Shown here piece by piece: positions 54,492 through 63,865 of a DNA stretch of 64,000 nucleotides. The position numbers and the translations under genes were made by a program. The stretch covers positions 14,706 through 78,705 of the forward strand of contig JAXMHB010000020.1 in the NCBI GenBank assembly GCA_046346965.1, read 5' to 3'. Each line of letters opens with the position of its first letter. Within the stretch, counting starts at the first letter, position 1. The notes beneath the pieces were generated by a model. That model did no database searches. It was given only the letters and a program-made list of their open reading frames with translations, and was not told where the DNA came from. The stretch is from JAXMHB01 sp046346965. Its GTDB lineage: Bacteria; Pseudomonadota; Gammaproteobacteria; Xanthomonadales; SZUA-5.

Positions 54492-56891
54492 TCATTCACT
54501 GCGCAGGGCCTGCATCGGTGAGCTGCGCGCCGCGCGCCAGGCCGGCAGCGCAACGCTCAGCAGCGAGGCGATGAGCAAGGCGCCGGCCAGAGCGACATAG
54601 ATCAGGGGATCGCGGGCGCTGATGCCGTAGAGCATGCTCTCGTACAAGCGCCCGACGAAAAGCGCTGCCACGGCTCCGACGGCGACGCCGGCCAGCGCCA
54701 CTTGCAGGCCCTCGCGGAAGACCACGCCAATCACGCTGGACGGCGTGGCGCCGAGCGCCTGACGGATACCGAACTCGATCTGGCGCAGCGCAATGGCATT
54801 GGCGAACAGCGCATACAAACCGACCATCGCGATCGCCAGCGCCGCGGTGCCAAAGTACTGCATCAGCGTCATCAAGAAGGCGCGCTGGGCGGTCCAGGCG
54901 GCGGCAGCGTCGTCGAAATGCTGCAGATCGTAGACCGGCACATCGCTGCGCAAAGCCGCCACCGTGCTGCGCACCAGTGTCAGCAGATCCGCGGACGGCA
55001 GCTCGCTGCGCACCACCAGCACGGCGTTGCTGTCGACCGGCCAGTCCAGATAGCTCAGATACATCTCGGGACGCACGGCCCGATCCGGACCGTCCTGGCG
55101 GGCGTCGGCGACGACGCCCTGGATCTCGAGCGCCATATCGCCGAGCAAGACCTTGGCGCCGAGCGCCTCGCGCTGGTGGATGTAGCCGCGCACCAGCGCT
55201 TCATTGACCACGGTGCGACGCGCACGCGGATCGACCGCGGTACGCGCAAAACCGACGCCCGCGCGCAGCGGCGTGCCGATCGCGGCGAAATAGCCGGGCG
55301 TCGCCGCGCGCACTTCGACCAGCGGTTCGGCGCCCTCGGCCGGCGCCGCTTCGCCCTCGATGCTGAAGCCGGAGTTGGTACCGCCGCCATCAACCAGCGG
55401 TGCCCGCGACACCACGCCCGCGGCCTGGATCCCGGCGCTCTGCTGCAGGCGCTCTTCCAGCTGCAGCAGGAACTGGCCGGACGGGCCGGCGCCGGGATCG
55501 ACGCCCGCGGCCACCGGCGGCGGCGTTTGCAGCAGCTCGGGCGGCAGCGTCAGCCGCAGCGCGTGCAGATTGCGGGTGTCAAAGCCCGGATCCTGGCGCA
55601 GCAGCTGCTGCATGCTCTGGGTCATCAGCCCGGCGCCGATCATCAGCACCAGCGACAACGCGATCTGCGCGACCACCAGCAGTTGCCGCGTGCGCTGGCG
55701 GGCAGCATCGGCGCTGGCGCCGCGCGTGCTGCGGGTCAGGCTGTTGCCGCGAATGGCGCGCAAGGTGTGGACGCCCACCAGCAGCCCGGCGCCGACCGCG
55801 ATCACGCCCGCCACCGCCAGCAGCGCCAGGCCAGCGGTGGGCCAGATCGCCAACTCGCGCGCCCCGAGCAACCACTGCGGCAGCGCGCGCATCGCCAGCG
55901 CACCGGCGGCCAGGCCCACCAGCGCCGCCAGCGCCACCAGCGCGGCGGCCTCGCGCAGTGCCGCCAGCAGCAGGCGCAGCTCGCTGCATCCCAGCGCGAC
56001 GCGCGTGGCGAACTCGCGCTGGCGGGCGGCGTGGTCGGCCAGCAGCAGGTTGATGAAGCTGGCGGAGCCGACCAGCAGCAACAGGCTGATCGCCGCCAGC
56101 AGCACCATCAAGCCGTCGCGTGCCGGCGCCACCATCGACTCGCGCAAATCCTGGATGGCGAAATGCAGCTGCGCATGGTTGTCCGGATAGGCCTGCGCGA
56201 GGCGCTCGGCGATTTGATCGAACTCGGTCTGCGCCTGCGCCTCGCTGATGCCGTCCTTGAGCCGGCCCAGCAGCAGCAGATAGTTGTTGCCGCGACCACC
56301 ACCGTCCGCCCCCAAGCGCAGCGGCACGGCCGCCTCGGCGCGTCCCGGCAGGCGCTGCTGCGGATGGGTGACGCCGACGATGGTATGCGGCTGGCCGTCG
56401 ATGATCAGCGTCTGTCCCAGCACGCCCGGATCGCTGCGATAGTGCTCGGTCCAGCGCTGGTGCGAGAGCACCACGACGCGCGCGGCTGACTCGGCTTCAT
56501 CGGCCACGGTGATGCCGCGTCCCAGTGCCGGCGGCAAGCCGATGACGTCGAAATAGTGCCCGGACACCGAGGCTCCGAGCCAGCGCTCGGCGCCCTCGCG
56601 GCCGGTGATGATCAGACTGGTGTCGCTATAGGCACTGATCGCGGCAAAGGCAGTTTGCTGCGCCTCGATATCGCGAAAGGCCGGGCCAGACACCGGCGGG
56701 CCGACGCGCTCCGGCCCCTGCGCGCGCAGCACGCGCTTGAGCTGTTCCTGGGCGGGATAGGGCAGCGGTCGCAGCATCACGGCATCGAGCGCCGCGAACA
56801 CCGTCAGCGCGGCGGCCAGCGTCAGACCCAGGCTGAGGATGGCGCCGGCCCACAGACCCAGGCGACGGCGGTGATTGACGAGCTTGAGCAT
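54492..56891 (-). CDS. ABC exporter permease 3 (ADOP/MacB-like)
   Basis: A 799-residue FtsX-type permease. Helix 1 (GAILSLGLTLAAALTVFAAL) is followed by a periplasmic core with SGPAFRDIEAQQTAFAAISA, three helices around 270-400, a second core, and the final FtsX triplet ending RSSPMQALRSE. The signature GIRQALGATPSSVIGVVF after the second core is the usual coupling loop contacting the ATPase. It lies 5 nt after permease 2 and 19 nt before the second ATPase. Substrate is unknown; the family exports macrolides, peptides or lipoproteins. Confidence 0.92.
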   Translation of the reverse strand: MLKLVNHRRRLGLWAGAILSLGLTLAAALTVFAALDAVMLRPLPYPAQEQLKRVLRAQGPERVGPPVSGPAFRDIEAQQTAFAAISAYSDTSLIITGREGAERWLGASVSGHYFDVIGLPPALGRGITVADEAESAARVVVLSHQRWTEHYRSDPGVLGQTLIIDGQPHTIVGVTHPQQRLPGRAEAAVPLRLGADGGGRGNNYLLLLGRLKDGISEAQAQTEFDQIAERLAQAYPDNHAQLHFAIQDLRESMVAPARDGLMVLLAAISLLLLVGSASFINLLLADHAARQREFATRVALGCSELRLLLAALREAAALVALAALVGLAAGALAMRALPQWLLGARELAIWPTAGLALLAVAGVIAVGAGLLVGVHTLRAIRGNSLTRSTRGASADAARQRTRQLLVVAQIALSLVLMIGAGLMTQSMQQLLRQDPGFDTRNLHALRLTLPPELLQTPPPVAAGVDPGAGPSGQFLLQLEERLQQSAGIQAAGVVSRAPLVDGGGTNSGFSIEGEAAPAEGAEPLVEVRAATPGYFAAIGTPLRAGVGFARTAVDPRARRTVVNEALVRGYIHQREALGAKVLLGDMALEIQGVVADARQDGPDRAVRPEMYLSYLDWPVDSNAVLVVRSELPSADLLTLVRSTVAALRSDVPVYDLQHFDDAAAAWTAQRAFLMTLMQYFGTAALAIAMVGLYALFANAIALRQIEFGIRQALGATPSSVIGVVFREGLQVALAGVAVGAVAALFVGRLYESMLYGISARDPLIYVALAGALLIASLLSVALPAWRAARSSPMQALRSE

Positions 56892-56896
56892 GGGGA

Positions 56897-59278
56897 TTAC
56901 TCCTCGCGCAGGGCGGCGTGCGGCTGGACGCGCAGCGCGCGTCGGCTCAGGGCCAGACAGATGCTGGCGGTCAATAGCAGCACCGGCAGCGCCGACAGGG
57001 CGGCGATCCAGGGTGACAGCGTGCCGATGCCAAACAGCTGCGTTTGCAGCGCGCTGGCGGCCGCGATCGCCAACAGCAGTCCGAGCGCAATGCCGGGCAG
57101 GCCGATGGCCAATCCTTTGGCGGCGACAAAGGCGATCACCTGGCGACGACTGGCGCCGAGGGCAGCACGCAAGGCCAGCTCGCGGCGACGGCGGCCGAGG
57201 TCGACGGCAAGCACCGCGTACACACCGATCACCGAGAGCACCAGCGCGAACAGCGCAAAGGCGCCGGCATTGCGCGCAAAGAAGCGCGGCTCGGCCAGCA
57301 TCGCGTCGCGATCATCCGCCGGCGCGTGGACGCGGTAGATGCCCTGCCCCGGATCGACCCGCCAGACCGCCGCCTGCGCCGCCTGCATCAAGGACTTGGG
57401 TGGCAGCGCACTGGTCAGCAGCAGACTGCCGAAGGGCACCGGATACTGCGCGAAGGGCAACCAGAGTTCGGGTCGCGCCCGCTGCCCGCCGAGCGCGTCC
57501 ATCTTGCGGTCGGCAACCACACCGACCACGGTGTACTCGCGCGACTCACCGGCGGCGCCGAAAGGCGGCACGCTGACATTGCGGCCGATCGGGTCCTCTC
57601 CGGCAAACAGCAGCTGCGCCGCGCGCTGATTGAGCACCAGCACCGGCGCGGTGCCGGCACGGTCATCCTCGTTGAGCAATCGTCCGGCCAGCAGCGGCAC
57701 GCCGAGGGCGGCAAACACCGGCCCGGATACCGCCCGCGCCTGCATCGTGCGTGTGGCCGTCGTACCCGGCGGCGCCACGTCCAGGCGCAGGCTGCCCACC
57801 GGTGTGAACGGCGCACCGCTCATCAGCGCGACCTGCTCGACGCCAGGGAGCGTGGCCAATTCCTGACGCGTGCGCTCGAGAAACTCGGCGACCTCGGCAG
57901 TGGTGTCGCGACCAGGAAACATCTGCAGCGCCAGCATGCGGTCCACATCGACCAGCGCGTCCTGGTTCGCCAGTCGCTGCGCACTCAGCGCCAGCAGCGC
58001 GGCGGTAGACAAGGCCGCGAGGGACAGCGAGATGGCAAGGATCGGCAGCAAGCGCCCCGACCAGCCCAGCGCCGACAGGCCGACCCGGCGCTTCAGCTCC
58101 GCAGCGATATTGCCCTGTCGCAGCCGCTGCGCCGGCCACAGGCTGCAGATCAGCGCGACCACCGCAGTGGCGAGGACGGCGAAACGCAGCACCGCAGGCG
58201 ACAGCGTGATCTGGTCGGCGCGCGGCAAACCGCTGTCGATCAAGCCGACAAAAGCGTGCAAGCCGGCGCTGACCAGCAGCAGTGCCAGCCCCAGCGACAA
58301 CACGCTGATGATCGCCACCTCCATGTAAAAACCGGCAGCCACGCGCACCTGGCTGGCACCGAGCGCGCGCATCAGCGCGTACTGCGCCTGCTGGTCCTGG
58401 GCGCGCACCATGATCAGATGCGCCGCGTTGGCGCAGCCGATCAGCAGCACCAGCCCGGCCAGGGTCAACAAGGCCCACAGCAGCGGACGGCGCGCCCCGA
58501 CGGCTTCATCCAGCAGACGATTGCTGCGCAGCATCCAGTCGTCGGCGGCGCGATCCGCGGGCGCCAGCGCCGCCAGCCGGGCGTTGAACTGCGCCGGCTG
58601 CGTGTCCTCGCGCAGTCGCGCCAGCGCATACAGGAAGCGCGAACTCTCGTAGGCACCGGCATCCAGCGTGCGCAAGTTCGATTCATCGGCGGCGATCCAC
58701 ATTGCCACCTCGCCCGAGGGATAGTCGAAACTCGGCGGCATCACGCCGACGATCTCCGGGCTGATCCAATTGAGCTTCAAGCTCTGCCCGACGATGGTCG
58801 GATCGGCCCCCAGATACTTCACCCAGGCGGCGTGGCTCAGCACTGCGCGCGGCTTGCCGATGTCGTCGGCGCCCAGCGTGCGCCCGAGCAGCGGCGCCAG
58901 CCCAAACACGTCGAAGAATCCACCGCCGACGGTGTTGATCGTCAGCACCTGCGGATGGTCGCCCTGCAGCAGATCGGCACCGCCCCACTGGTAGTAGGCA
59001 AAGGACTGCACCTCCGGCAGCGCCGGCACCGTTTCCAGCGCCTCGCGCGGCGTCAAGCCGCCCTGGGCGCCGCTGCGCGGCCGCTCGGACTGCACCACGA
59101 CGATCTGCTGATCGTCCGGATACGGCAGCGGCGCCAGCGCCACGCCATGGACGACGGCGTACATGGTGATGGTCAGCGCCAGACCGAGCGCGAGCGTCGC
59201 ACTGAGGCTGAGCAGGTAGCCCGGACGGCGCAGCAGGCGTATCAGGGCGGAGCGGAACAGGTCCAGGCGCATGGGCAT
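56897..59278 (-). CDS. ABC exporter permease 2 (ADOP/MacB-like)
   Basis: A 793-residue permease of the same layout. It starts right after the stop of permease 1 with no gap (ATG 59278; ATG 59272 is an alternative). Helix 1 (LLSLSATLALGLALTITMYA), periplasmic core with GGLTPREALETVPALPEVQS, helices around 270-400 (LLTLAGLVLLIGCANAAHLI), coupling loop YALMRALGASQVRVAAG, second core and terminal helices ending VQPHAALREE. It is only distantly similar to permeases 1 and 3, so the three likely do not arise from a recent duplication. Confidence 0.92.
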   Translation of the reverse strand: MPMRLDLFRSALIRLLRRPGYLLSLSATLALGLALTITMYAVVHGVALAPLPYPDDQQIVVVQSERPRSGAQGGLTPREALETVPALPEVQSFAYYQWGGADLLQGDHPQVLTINTVGGGFFDVFGLAPLLGRTLGADDIGKPRAVLSHAAWVKYLGADPTIVGQSLKLNWISPEIVGVMPPSFDYPSGEVAMWIAADESNLRTLDAGAYESSRFLYALARLREDTQPAQFNARLAALAPADRAADDWMLRSNRLLDEAVGARRPLLWALLTLAGLVLLIGCANAAHLIMVRAQDQQAQYALMRALGASQVRVAAGFYMEVAIISVLSLGLALLLVSAGLHAFVGLIDSGLPRADQITLSPAVLRFAVLATAVVALICSLWPAQRLRQGNIAAELKRRVGLSALGWSGRLLPILAISLSLAALSTAALLALSAQRLANQDALVDVDRMLALQMFPGRDTTAEVAEFLERTRQELATLPGVEQVALMSGAPFTPVGSLRLDVAPPGTTATRTMQARAVSGPVFAALGVPLLAGRLLNEDDRAGTAPVLVLNQRAAQLLFAGEDPIGRNVSVPPFGAAGESREYTVVGVVADRKMDALGGQRARPELWLPFAQYPVPFGSLLLTSALPPKSLMQAAQAAVWRVDPGQGIYRVHAPADDRDAMLAEPRFFARNAGAFALFALVLSVIGVYAVLAVDLGRRRRELALRAALGASRRQVIAFVAAKGLAIGLPGIALGLLLAIAAASALQTQLFGIGTLSPWIAALSALPVLLLTASICLALSRRALRVQPHAALREE

Positions 59279-61690
59279 TTACTCGTGGCGCAGGGCAACG
59301 GTAGGGTCGACCCGCAGCGCGCGGCGCGCCGGGAGCCAGGTGGCCAGCAGGGCCGTCGTCAGCAGGACCAGCAGCAGCCACAGCACGGCGCGCGCATCCA
59401 GCGTGACCGTGGGCATGGCTTGCGTCATCAGTTGGGTGAAAGCCACTGCCAGCGCCAGTCCCAGCCCCAGGCCCAGCAGCAGCGGCAAGGCGAGGCGCGT
59501 CAGCAGCGTCTGCAGTACGCGCGTACCGGAGGCCCCCAGCGCCCGCTGCACGCCGATCTCGCGGGTACGACTGCCCACCAGTTGCGCGACCAGGCCGTAG
59601 AGACCGGCAGCGGCCAGCAACAGCGCAATGCTGCCGAAGGCGCTGAAGGCGCCAGCCACCACACGCTCGCCGGCGATGGCGACACCCAGCACCTCGTCGT
59701 AGGTACGCAGCCAGTAGGCCGGCGTATCCGGATCCAGCGTACGCAATACCTCGACCAAACGCGTCTTGTACGCCGCCGGATCACCGTGCGTGCGCACCAC
59801 GATGCTGAGGAAGCGCCGCGGATTCTGCGCCAGCGGCACCAGCGCATTGGGCAGCTCCGGATCGCCCACATCCTCCATCTGCAGCGCCTCGACGACGCCG
59901 ACGATGGTATGCCAGCGGCCGTCGGGCGCATCGGCGGGGATGCGCACGCGGCGGCCGAGCACCTGGCCGTCCGGCGAGAAGGTGCGCGCATAGCGTTCAT
60001 CCACGATCACGACCGGATCGCTGTCCGCAGTATCGGCGGTGCTGAAACCGCGACCACTGCGCAACTCCATGCCATAGGCCGACATGTAGTTCGGATCCAC
60101 GGCCGCCATGCGCACGCGCGGGTAGTTGCGCTCGCCGGCGTCATACCCTTCTGGCGCCATCAGCGCCGACTCGGCGCTCAAACCCGGCAGCGCAGAGCCG
60201 GCAGCCGCGGCTGCCACCGCTGGATCTGCGGCAAGTGCCGTGGTCAAGCGCTCGAAGAACTGCGCGACGTCGGTGTCATTCGGATATTGCGCGGGGAACA
60301 CGCCGATGCGGGCGGACAACAGGCGCTCGGGATTGATGCCGAGGTCGGTGCGTTCCATGGCCCCCACCGCGCGCACCATCACCAGAGTCGCCAGCAGCAC
60401 CACGCAGGCGAGCGCCAGTTCACCCGCGACCATCCAGCGACTGACGCGATCGCCCGCGCCAATCACGCCTCGGCCGCCGTCGCGCAAGGGCTCGGCAAGG
60501 GCCTGGGTGCGCAACTTGAGGACTGGGATCAGCGCCACCAGCACCGCCGTGGCCAGCGCCAACGCGATGGCGATGCGACTCATCTGGGCATCGACGCCAA
60601 AGTGCATCCACGCCGGCGGGCCCTCGCCGGTATCGCCAAAGCGCGCCAACACCCAGTGCACACCCCAGTTCGCCAGCGGCAGTGCCGCGAGCAAGGCCAG
60701 CACGGTCAGCAGCAGGCTCTGCGACAGCAGATAGACGGCAATGCGCCAGCGCGTGGCACCGAGCGTCAGGCGAATCACCAGGTCGCGACTGCGTGCCAGC
60801 GTGCGCACCAGCATCAGATTGGCGGCATTGGCGCAGGCAACCAACAGGACCAATGCCACCGATACCAGCATCAAGCCCAGGATCGAACGCGTGTCGGCGT
60901 CGGTGTAGAAGTTGGCGAGCGACTGCAGCGAGAGCTCGCGCTGCGCCCAGTGCGGTTGGCGCCGGCTGACGTCGGCCTGCCATCGCTGCAGCGGCATCAG
61001 GACCGCGTCCAGTGCTGTTTGCGGAGGCAGCGACAGGAACACCGCCAACTCGCGATCGCTGGCCGGCGTCGCGTTCGCGTCCAGGCGCGCCGGCAGCCAC
61101 ACGTTCTCGTGCAGCGGAAAGGTAAAGTCGCGCGGCATCACGCCGACGATGGTCGCGGCTTCGCCATTGGCACGCAGCGTGCGTCCGATCACCTCGGGAT
61201 CGGCGGCGAAGCGCGTGCGCCAGACCGCCTCAGACAGCATCACCACCAGCGGCGCGCCGGGGCGGTCATCCTCGGGTCGAAAATCGCGCCCGAGCATCGG
61301 CGTCAGTTGCAGCATCGCAAACAAATTGGCGCTGACAAAGGCACCATCGAAGCGAGTGACCGCGTCGCCGGTGGCCAGATTCACCGTCCCGTCTTGCGCG
61401 GCCGCCAGCTCGGCAGTGTCCTGCAACGCCGTTTGCCACTGCAGGAACTCCGCGCCCTGCAGGTCCTCGGGCCCGTCCGTCGGCTGCAGCGGATCAATCC
61501 AACCAATGCGATGCAGGCGGTCGGCAGCGGGAAAGGGCAGCGGATCGATCATGGTCGTCTTGATGATCGAAGCGATCGCGATCACGCAGGCCAAGCCGAG
61601 CGCCAGCAAGGCGATGATCAGGGCGGCGCTGGCAGGTTGCTGCCAAATGGCGCGCCAGCCTTGGCGGATTTCGGTGAGCAGCGTCGACAT
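59279..61690 (-). CDS. ABC exporter permease 1 (ADOP/MacB-like)
   Basis: An 803-residue permease, first of three in the run. Helix 1 AALIIALLALGLACVIAIAS, core domain with LQGAEFLQWQTALQDTAELA, central helices (VSVALVLLVACANAANLMLV), coupling loop VIRLTLGATRWRIAVYLL, second core and C-terminal helices with TREIGVQRALGASGTRVLQT, ending RVDPTVALRHE. It lies 12 nt after the first ATPase gene and abuts permease 2 directly. Intact. Confidence 0.92.
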   Translation of the reverse strand: MSTLLTEIRQGWRAIWQQPASAALIIALLALGLACVIAIASIIKTTMIDPLPFPAADRLHRIGWIDPLQPTDGPEDLQGAEFLQWQTALQDTAELAAAQDGTVNLATGDAVTRFDGAFVSANLFAMLQLTPMLGRDFRPEDDRPGAPLVVMLSEAVWRTRFAADPEVIGRTLRANGEAATIVGVMPRDFTFPLHENVWLPARLDANATPASDRELAVFLSLPPQTALDAVLMPLQRWQADVSRRQPHWAQRELSLQSLANFYTDADTRSILGLMLVSVALVLLVACANAANLMLVRTLARSRDLVIRLTLGATRWRIAVYLLSQSLLLTVLALLAALPLANWGVHWVLARFGDTGEGPPAWMHFGVDAQMSRIAIALALATAVLVALIPVLKLRTQALAEPLRDGGRGVIGAGDRVSRWMVAGELALACVVLLATLVMVRAVGAMERTDLGINPERLLSARIGVFPAQYPNDTDVAQFFERLTTALAADPAVAAAAAGSALPGLSAESALMAPEGYDAGERNYPRVRMAAVDPNYMSAYGMELRSGRGFSTADTADSDPVVIVDERYARTFSPDGQVLGRRVRIPADAPDGRWHTIVGVVEALQMEDVGDPELPNALVPLAQNPRRFLSIVVRTHGDPAAYKTRLVEVLRTLDPDTPAYWLRTYDEVLGVAIAGERVVAGAFSAFGSIALLLAAAGLYGLVAQLVGSRTREIGVQRALGASGTRVLQTLLTRLALPLLLGLGLGLALAVAFTQLMTQAMPTVTLDARAVLWLLLVLLTTALLATWLPARRALRVDPTVALRHE

Positions 61691-61702
61691 GATTGCGCTC
61701 GA

Positions 61703-62449
61703 TTATTCGCCGACCGCAGCACGGCGTATGCGGGCATCCTCTTCGCTGCGCAAGCGGTGCATCGTCGCCTCATCGACGACGCGACCGTCGAACATGAACA
61801 CTTTGCGATCGGCAAAATCGGCGTAGCGAGGATCATGGGTCACCATGCAAATGGTCGCCCCACCCTTGTGCAGCTCGTCCAACAGCAGCATCACCGCCTC
61901 GCCATTCTTGGAATCGAGATTACCGGTCGGTTCGTCGGCGAGGAGTATGGAAGGATCGCCGACGAGCGCGCGGGCCACGGCGACGCGCTGCTGCTGACCA
62001 CCCGACAGCTGCGAGGGATAATGCTTCAGGCGGTGCGCCATACCGACACGATCAAGCGCCTGCTGGGCGCGCTTGCGGCGCTCTGCTTTATTGAGTCCGG
62101 TGCGATAGGTCAGCGGCAGCTCGACGTTCTCGAACACCGTCAGATCACCAATCAGGTTGAAGGCCTGAAAGATGAAACCAATCTCCTTGTTGCGAATCCG
62201 CGCCCGTTCATTGGCGCCAATGCTGGCCACTGCGGTGCCATTGATGTCATAACTGCCGCTGCTGGGCGTGTCCAGCAATCCCAATATCGCGAGCAGGGTC
62301 GATTTGCCGCAACCCGAGGGCCCAGAGATCGAAATGTACTCCCCTTTGCGGATATCGAGATGAATGCCATTCAGCGCGTGGGTTTCGACATCCTCGGTCA
62401 AGTAGACTTTACCGACATCGCGCAGAGAAATCAGAGCTTGGGTGGTCAT
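61703..62449 (-). CDS. ABC transporter ATPase (MacB/LolD type), first copy
   Basis: A 248-residue ATPase from ATG 62449 (MTTQALISLRDVGKVYLTED). Motifs: Walker A GPSGCGKST, Q-loop FIFQAFNLIGDLTVFENVEL, signature LSGGQQQR, Walker B ILLADEPTGNLDSKNG, H-loop MVTHDPRYADFADR. It is a canonical MacB/LolD-type ATPase that works with FtsX-type permeases. It lies 19 nt after the adaptor gene and 12 nt before permease 1. Confidence 0.96.
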   Translation of the reverse strand: MTTQALISLRDVGKVYLTEDVETHALNGIHLDIRKGEYISISGPSGCGKSTLLAILGLLDTPSSGSYDINGTAVASIGANERARIRNKEIGFIFQAFNLIGDLTVFENVELPLTYRTGLNKAERRKRAQQALDRVGMAHRLKHYPSQLSGGQQQRVAVARALVGDPSILLADEPTGNLDSKNGEAVMLLLDELHKGGATICMVTHDPRYADFADRKVFMFDGRVVDEATMHRLRSEEDARIRRAAVGE

Positions 62450-62468
62450 GGCAGATCCTTGATGGCCA

Positions 62469-63722
62469 TTAACGAATACGCAAACGGTCGTACTGATCGT
62501 AAGAACTGGTGTCGGACAGGACGACGCGGTCGCCGGCCTGCAGGCCACGTGCAACCTCGATCAGGCTGACCGAAGCGCGTCCCAACTGGACCGGCACCCG
62601 CTGCGCGAGATCACCCTCGGCGTCCAGTTTGAACAAGGTGGTATTGCTCTCGGCTTGGCCAAATGCCGGGCGTCCGACATACAGCACATCGGTGAGCTTC
62701 TCGATTTCGATGGTGCCATCGACCGACAAGTCTGGACGCGCACCGGGCGGCAGCGCGCCTTCAAGATCCACATCAACCTGGACCGTGCCGTTCTGCACCG
62801 CAGGGTCGATGCGCACGACCTTGCCTGGGACGATGCCATTGCGCGTGTCCACCCGAACCACCAATCCGAGGGTGACGTCCTTCGCCTGCGTCTCGGGTAC
62901 GCGCAACTCGGCGCGCAGCACATCCGGTTTGGCCACGCGCGCCAGGCTGGTACCCGGCGTGACCTGCTGACCTTCCTCAACTGCAACGATCTGCAGTATC
63001 CCCGGCATGCCGGCACGCACCGCCAGGCCATCGGCCTGTTGCTGGCGCAGCTTGAGCGTGTTCTCCAACTGCGCGAGGCGCGCGCGCTCGGCCGCCATCT
63101 GCGCGTCGAGGTTATTCCCGAGCATGGTCAGGCGCTGCTCCTCGATGGCCAGGCGCACCTTGAGTTGCTCCGCTTTCAGCTTGCTCTGGCGCGCCTGGAT
63201 GGCAGAGACAATGCCCTTGGCATTGAGCTCGGCTTCGGCTTCTGCTTGCAGAGCTGCGCCCTCGTACTCGGCGCGCACCGACGCAATCTGTGCCTGCTGG
63301 TCGAGCACACTGCTTTGCAGCGAGATGCGGCGTGCCTCAAGGTCCGCATTGGCAGCTTGGAACGCCGCCTGCGCGGAGAGCAGCTGGTCATCCGTTTCCG
63401 GGTTGCGCAGCTGCATGATGATGGTGTCGGGCTGCACTGCAGCTCCCGGCCGTACCAGGATTGATTCGACGAGACCGCCGGCGTCAGCAGCGATCCAGCG
63501 GATTTCCTTCGGGACGAGCTGGCCGGGTCCGCGCACTTCGCGCAGCAGGTCGCCACGTTTGACGGTGTCGATCCAGATGGCCTGCCGCTCAACTTGCGGC
63601 GCCGCAGGCTCCAGGCGCGACACGCCGTAACCGGCCGCGACCAACACGAGGGTTCCCAATGCCGCGTAAATCCAACGGCGGCGCTGGCGTTGCAGTTTCA
63701 GTTCGGGGCGTGCGATGTCCAT
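62469..63722 (-). CDS. HlyD/MacA-type periplasmic adaptor
   Basis: A 417-residue membrane-fusion protein. One N-terminal anchor helix (WIYAALGTLVLVAAGYGVS) is followed by a barrel-sandwich half (RGDLLREVRGPGQLVPKEI), a long coiled coil (about 110-235, rich in Ala/Gln/Glu), and the beta-barrel and C-terminal parts (EGQQVTPGTSLARVAKPDVL, GARPDLSVDGTIEIEKLTDV). It lacks an N-terminal lipobox. It heads the run adaptor, ATPase, three permeases, ATPase, so it should link at least one permease to an outer-membrane channel; no TolC-like gene is in the window. Confidence 0.94.
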   Translation of the reverse strand: MDIARPELKLQRQRRRWIYAALGTLVLVAAGYGVSRLEPAAPQVERQAIWIDTVKRGDLLREVRGPGQLVPKEIRWIAADAGGLVESILVRPGAAVQPDTIIMQLRNPETDDQLLSAQAAFQAANADLEARRISLQSSVLDQQAQIASVRAEYEGAALQAEAEAELNAKGIVSAIQARQSKLKAEQLKVRLAIEEQRLTMLGNNLDAQMAAERARLAQLENTLKLRQQQADGLAVRAGMPGILQIVAVEEGQQVTPGTSLARVAKPDVLRAELRVPETQAKDVTLGLVVRVDTRNGIVPGKVVRIDPAVQNGTVQVDVDLEGALPPGARPDLSVDGTIEIEKLTDVLYVGRPAFGQAESNTTLFKLDAEGDLAQRVPVQLGRASVSLIEVARGLQAGDRVVLSDTSSYDQYDRLRIR

Positions 63723-63826
63723 GCACCGCAGTTAGCAACTGCTGTGCCAACGCGCGAACAAGCGCTAGCGCATTGTTTTTACTTGGGTTTGGCAGGTGCC
63801 GCGGGACTGTTGGCGGCCGTGCTGTC

Positions 63827-63865
63827 CGAAAGCGACGGGCGTGGTGCTCGTGGTGTTCGCTTTCG
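63827..63865. repeat. 9-bp inverted repeat near the right edge
   Basis: CGAAAGCGA (63827-63835) and TCGCTTTCG (63857-63865) flank a 21-nt loop containing GGTGCTCGTGGTG. It lies about 105 bp upstream of the adaptor gene on its promoter side. The rest of 63723-64000 has no gene I can support; the open minus-strand frame there is Pro/Ser/Thr-rich and looks spurious. Confidence 0.5.

Noticed and set aside
57044..62569. A very long plus-strand open frame (about 1840 codons) antisense to the exporter operon
   Set aside because: It is Gln/Arg/His/Ala-rich without any domain pattern, while the minus strand carries intact ATPase and permease motifs. Such frames are expected opposite genes with GC-rich third positions.
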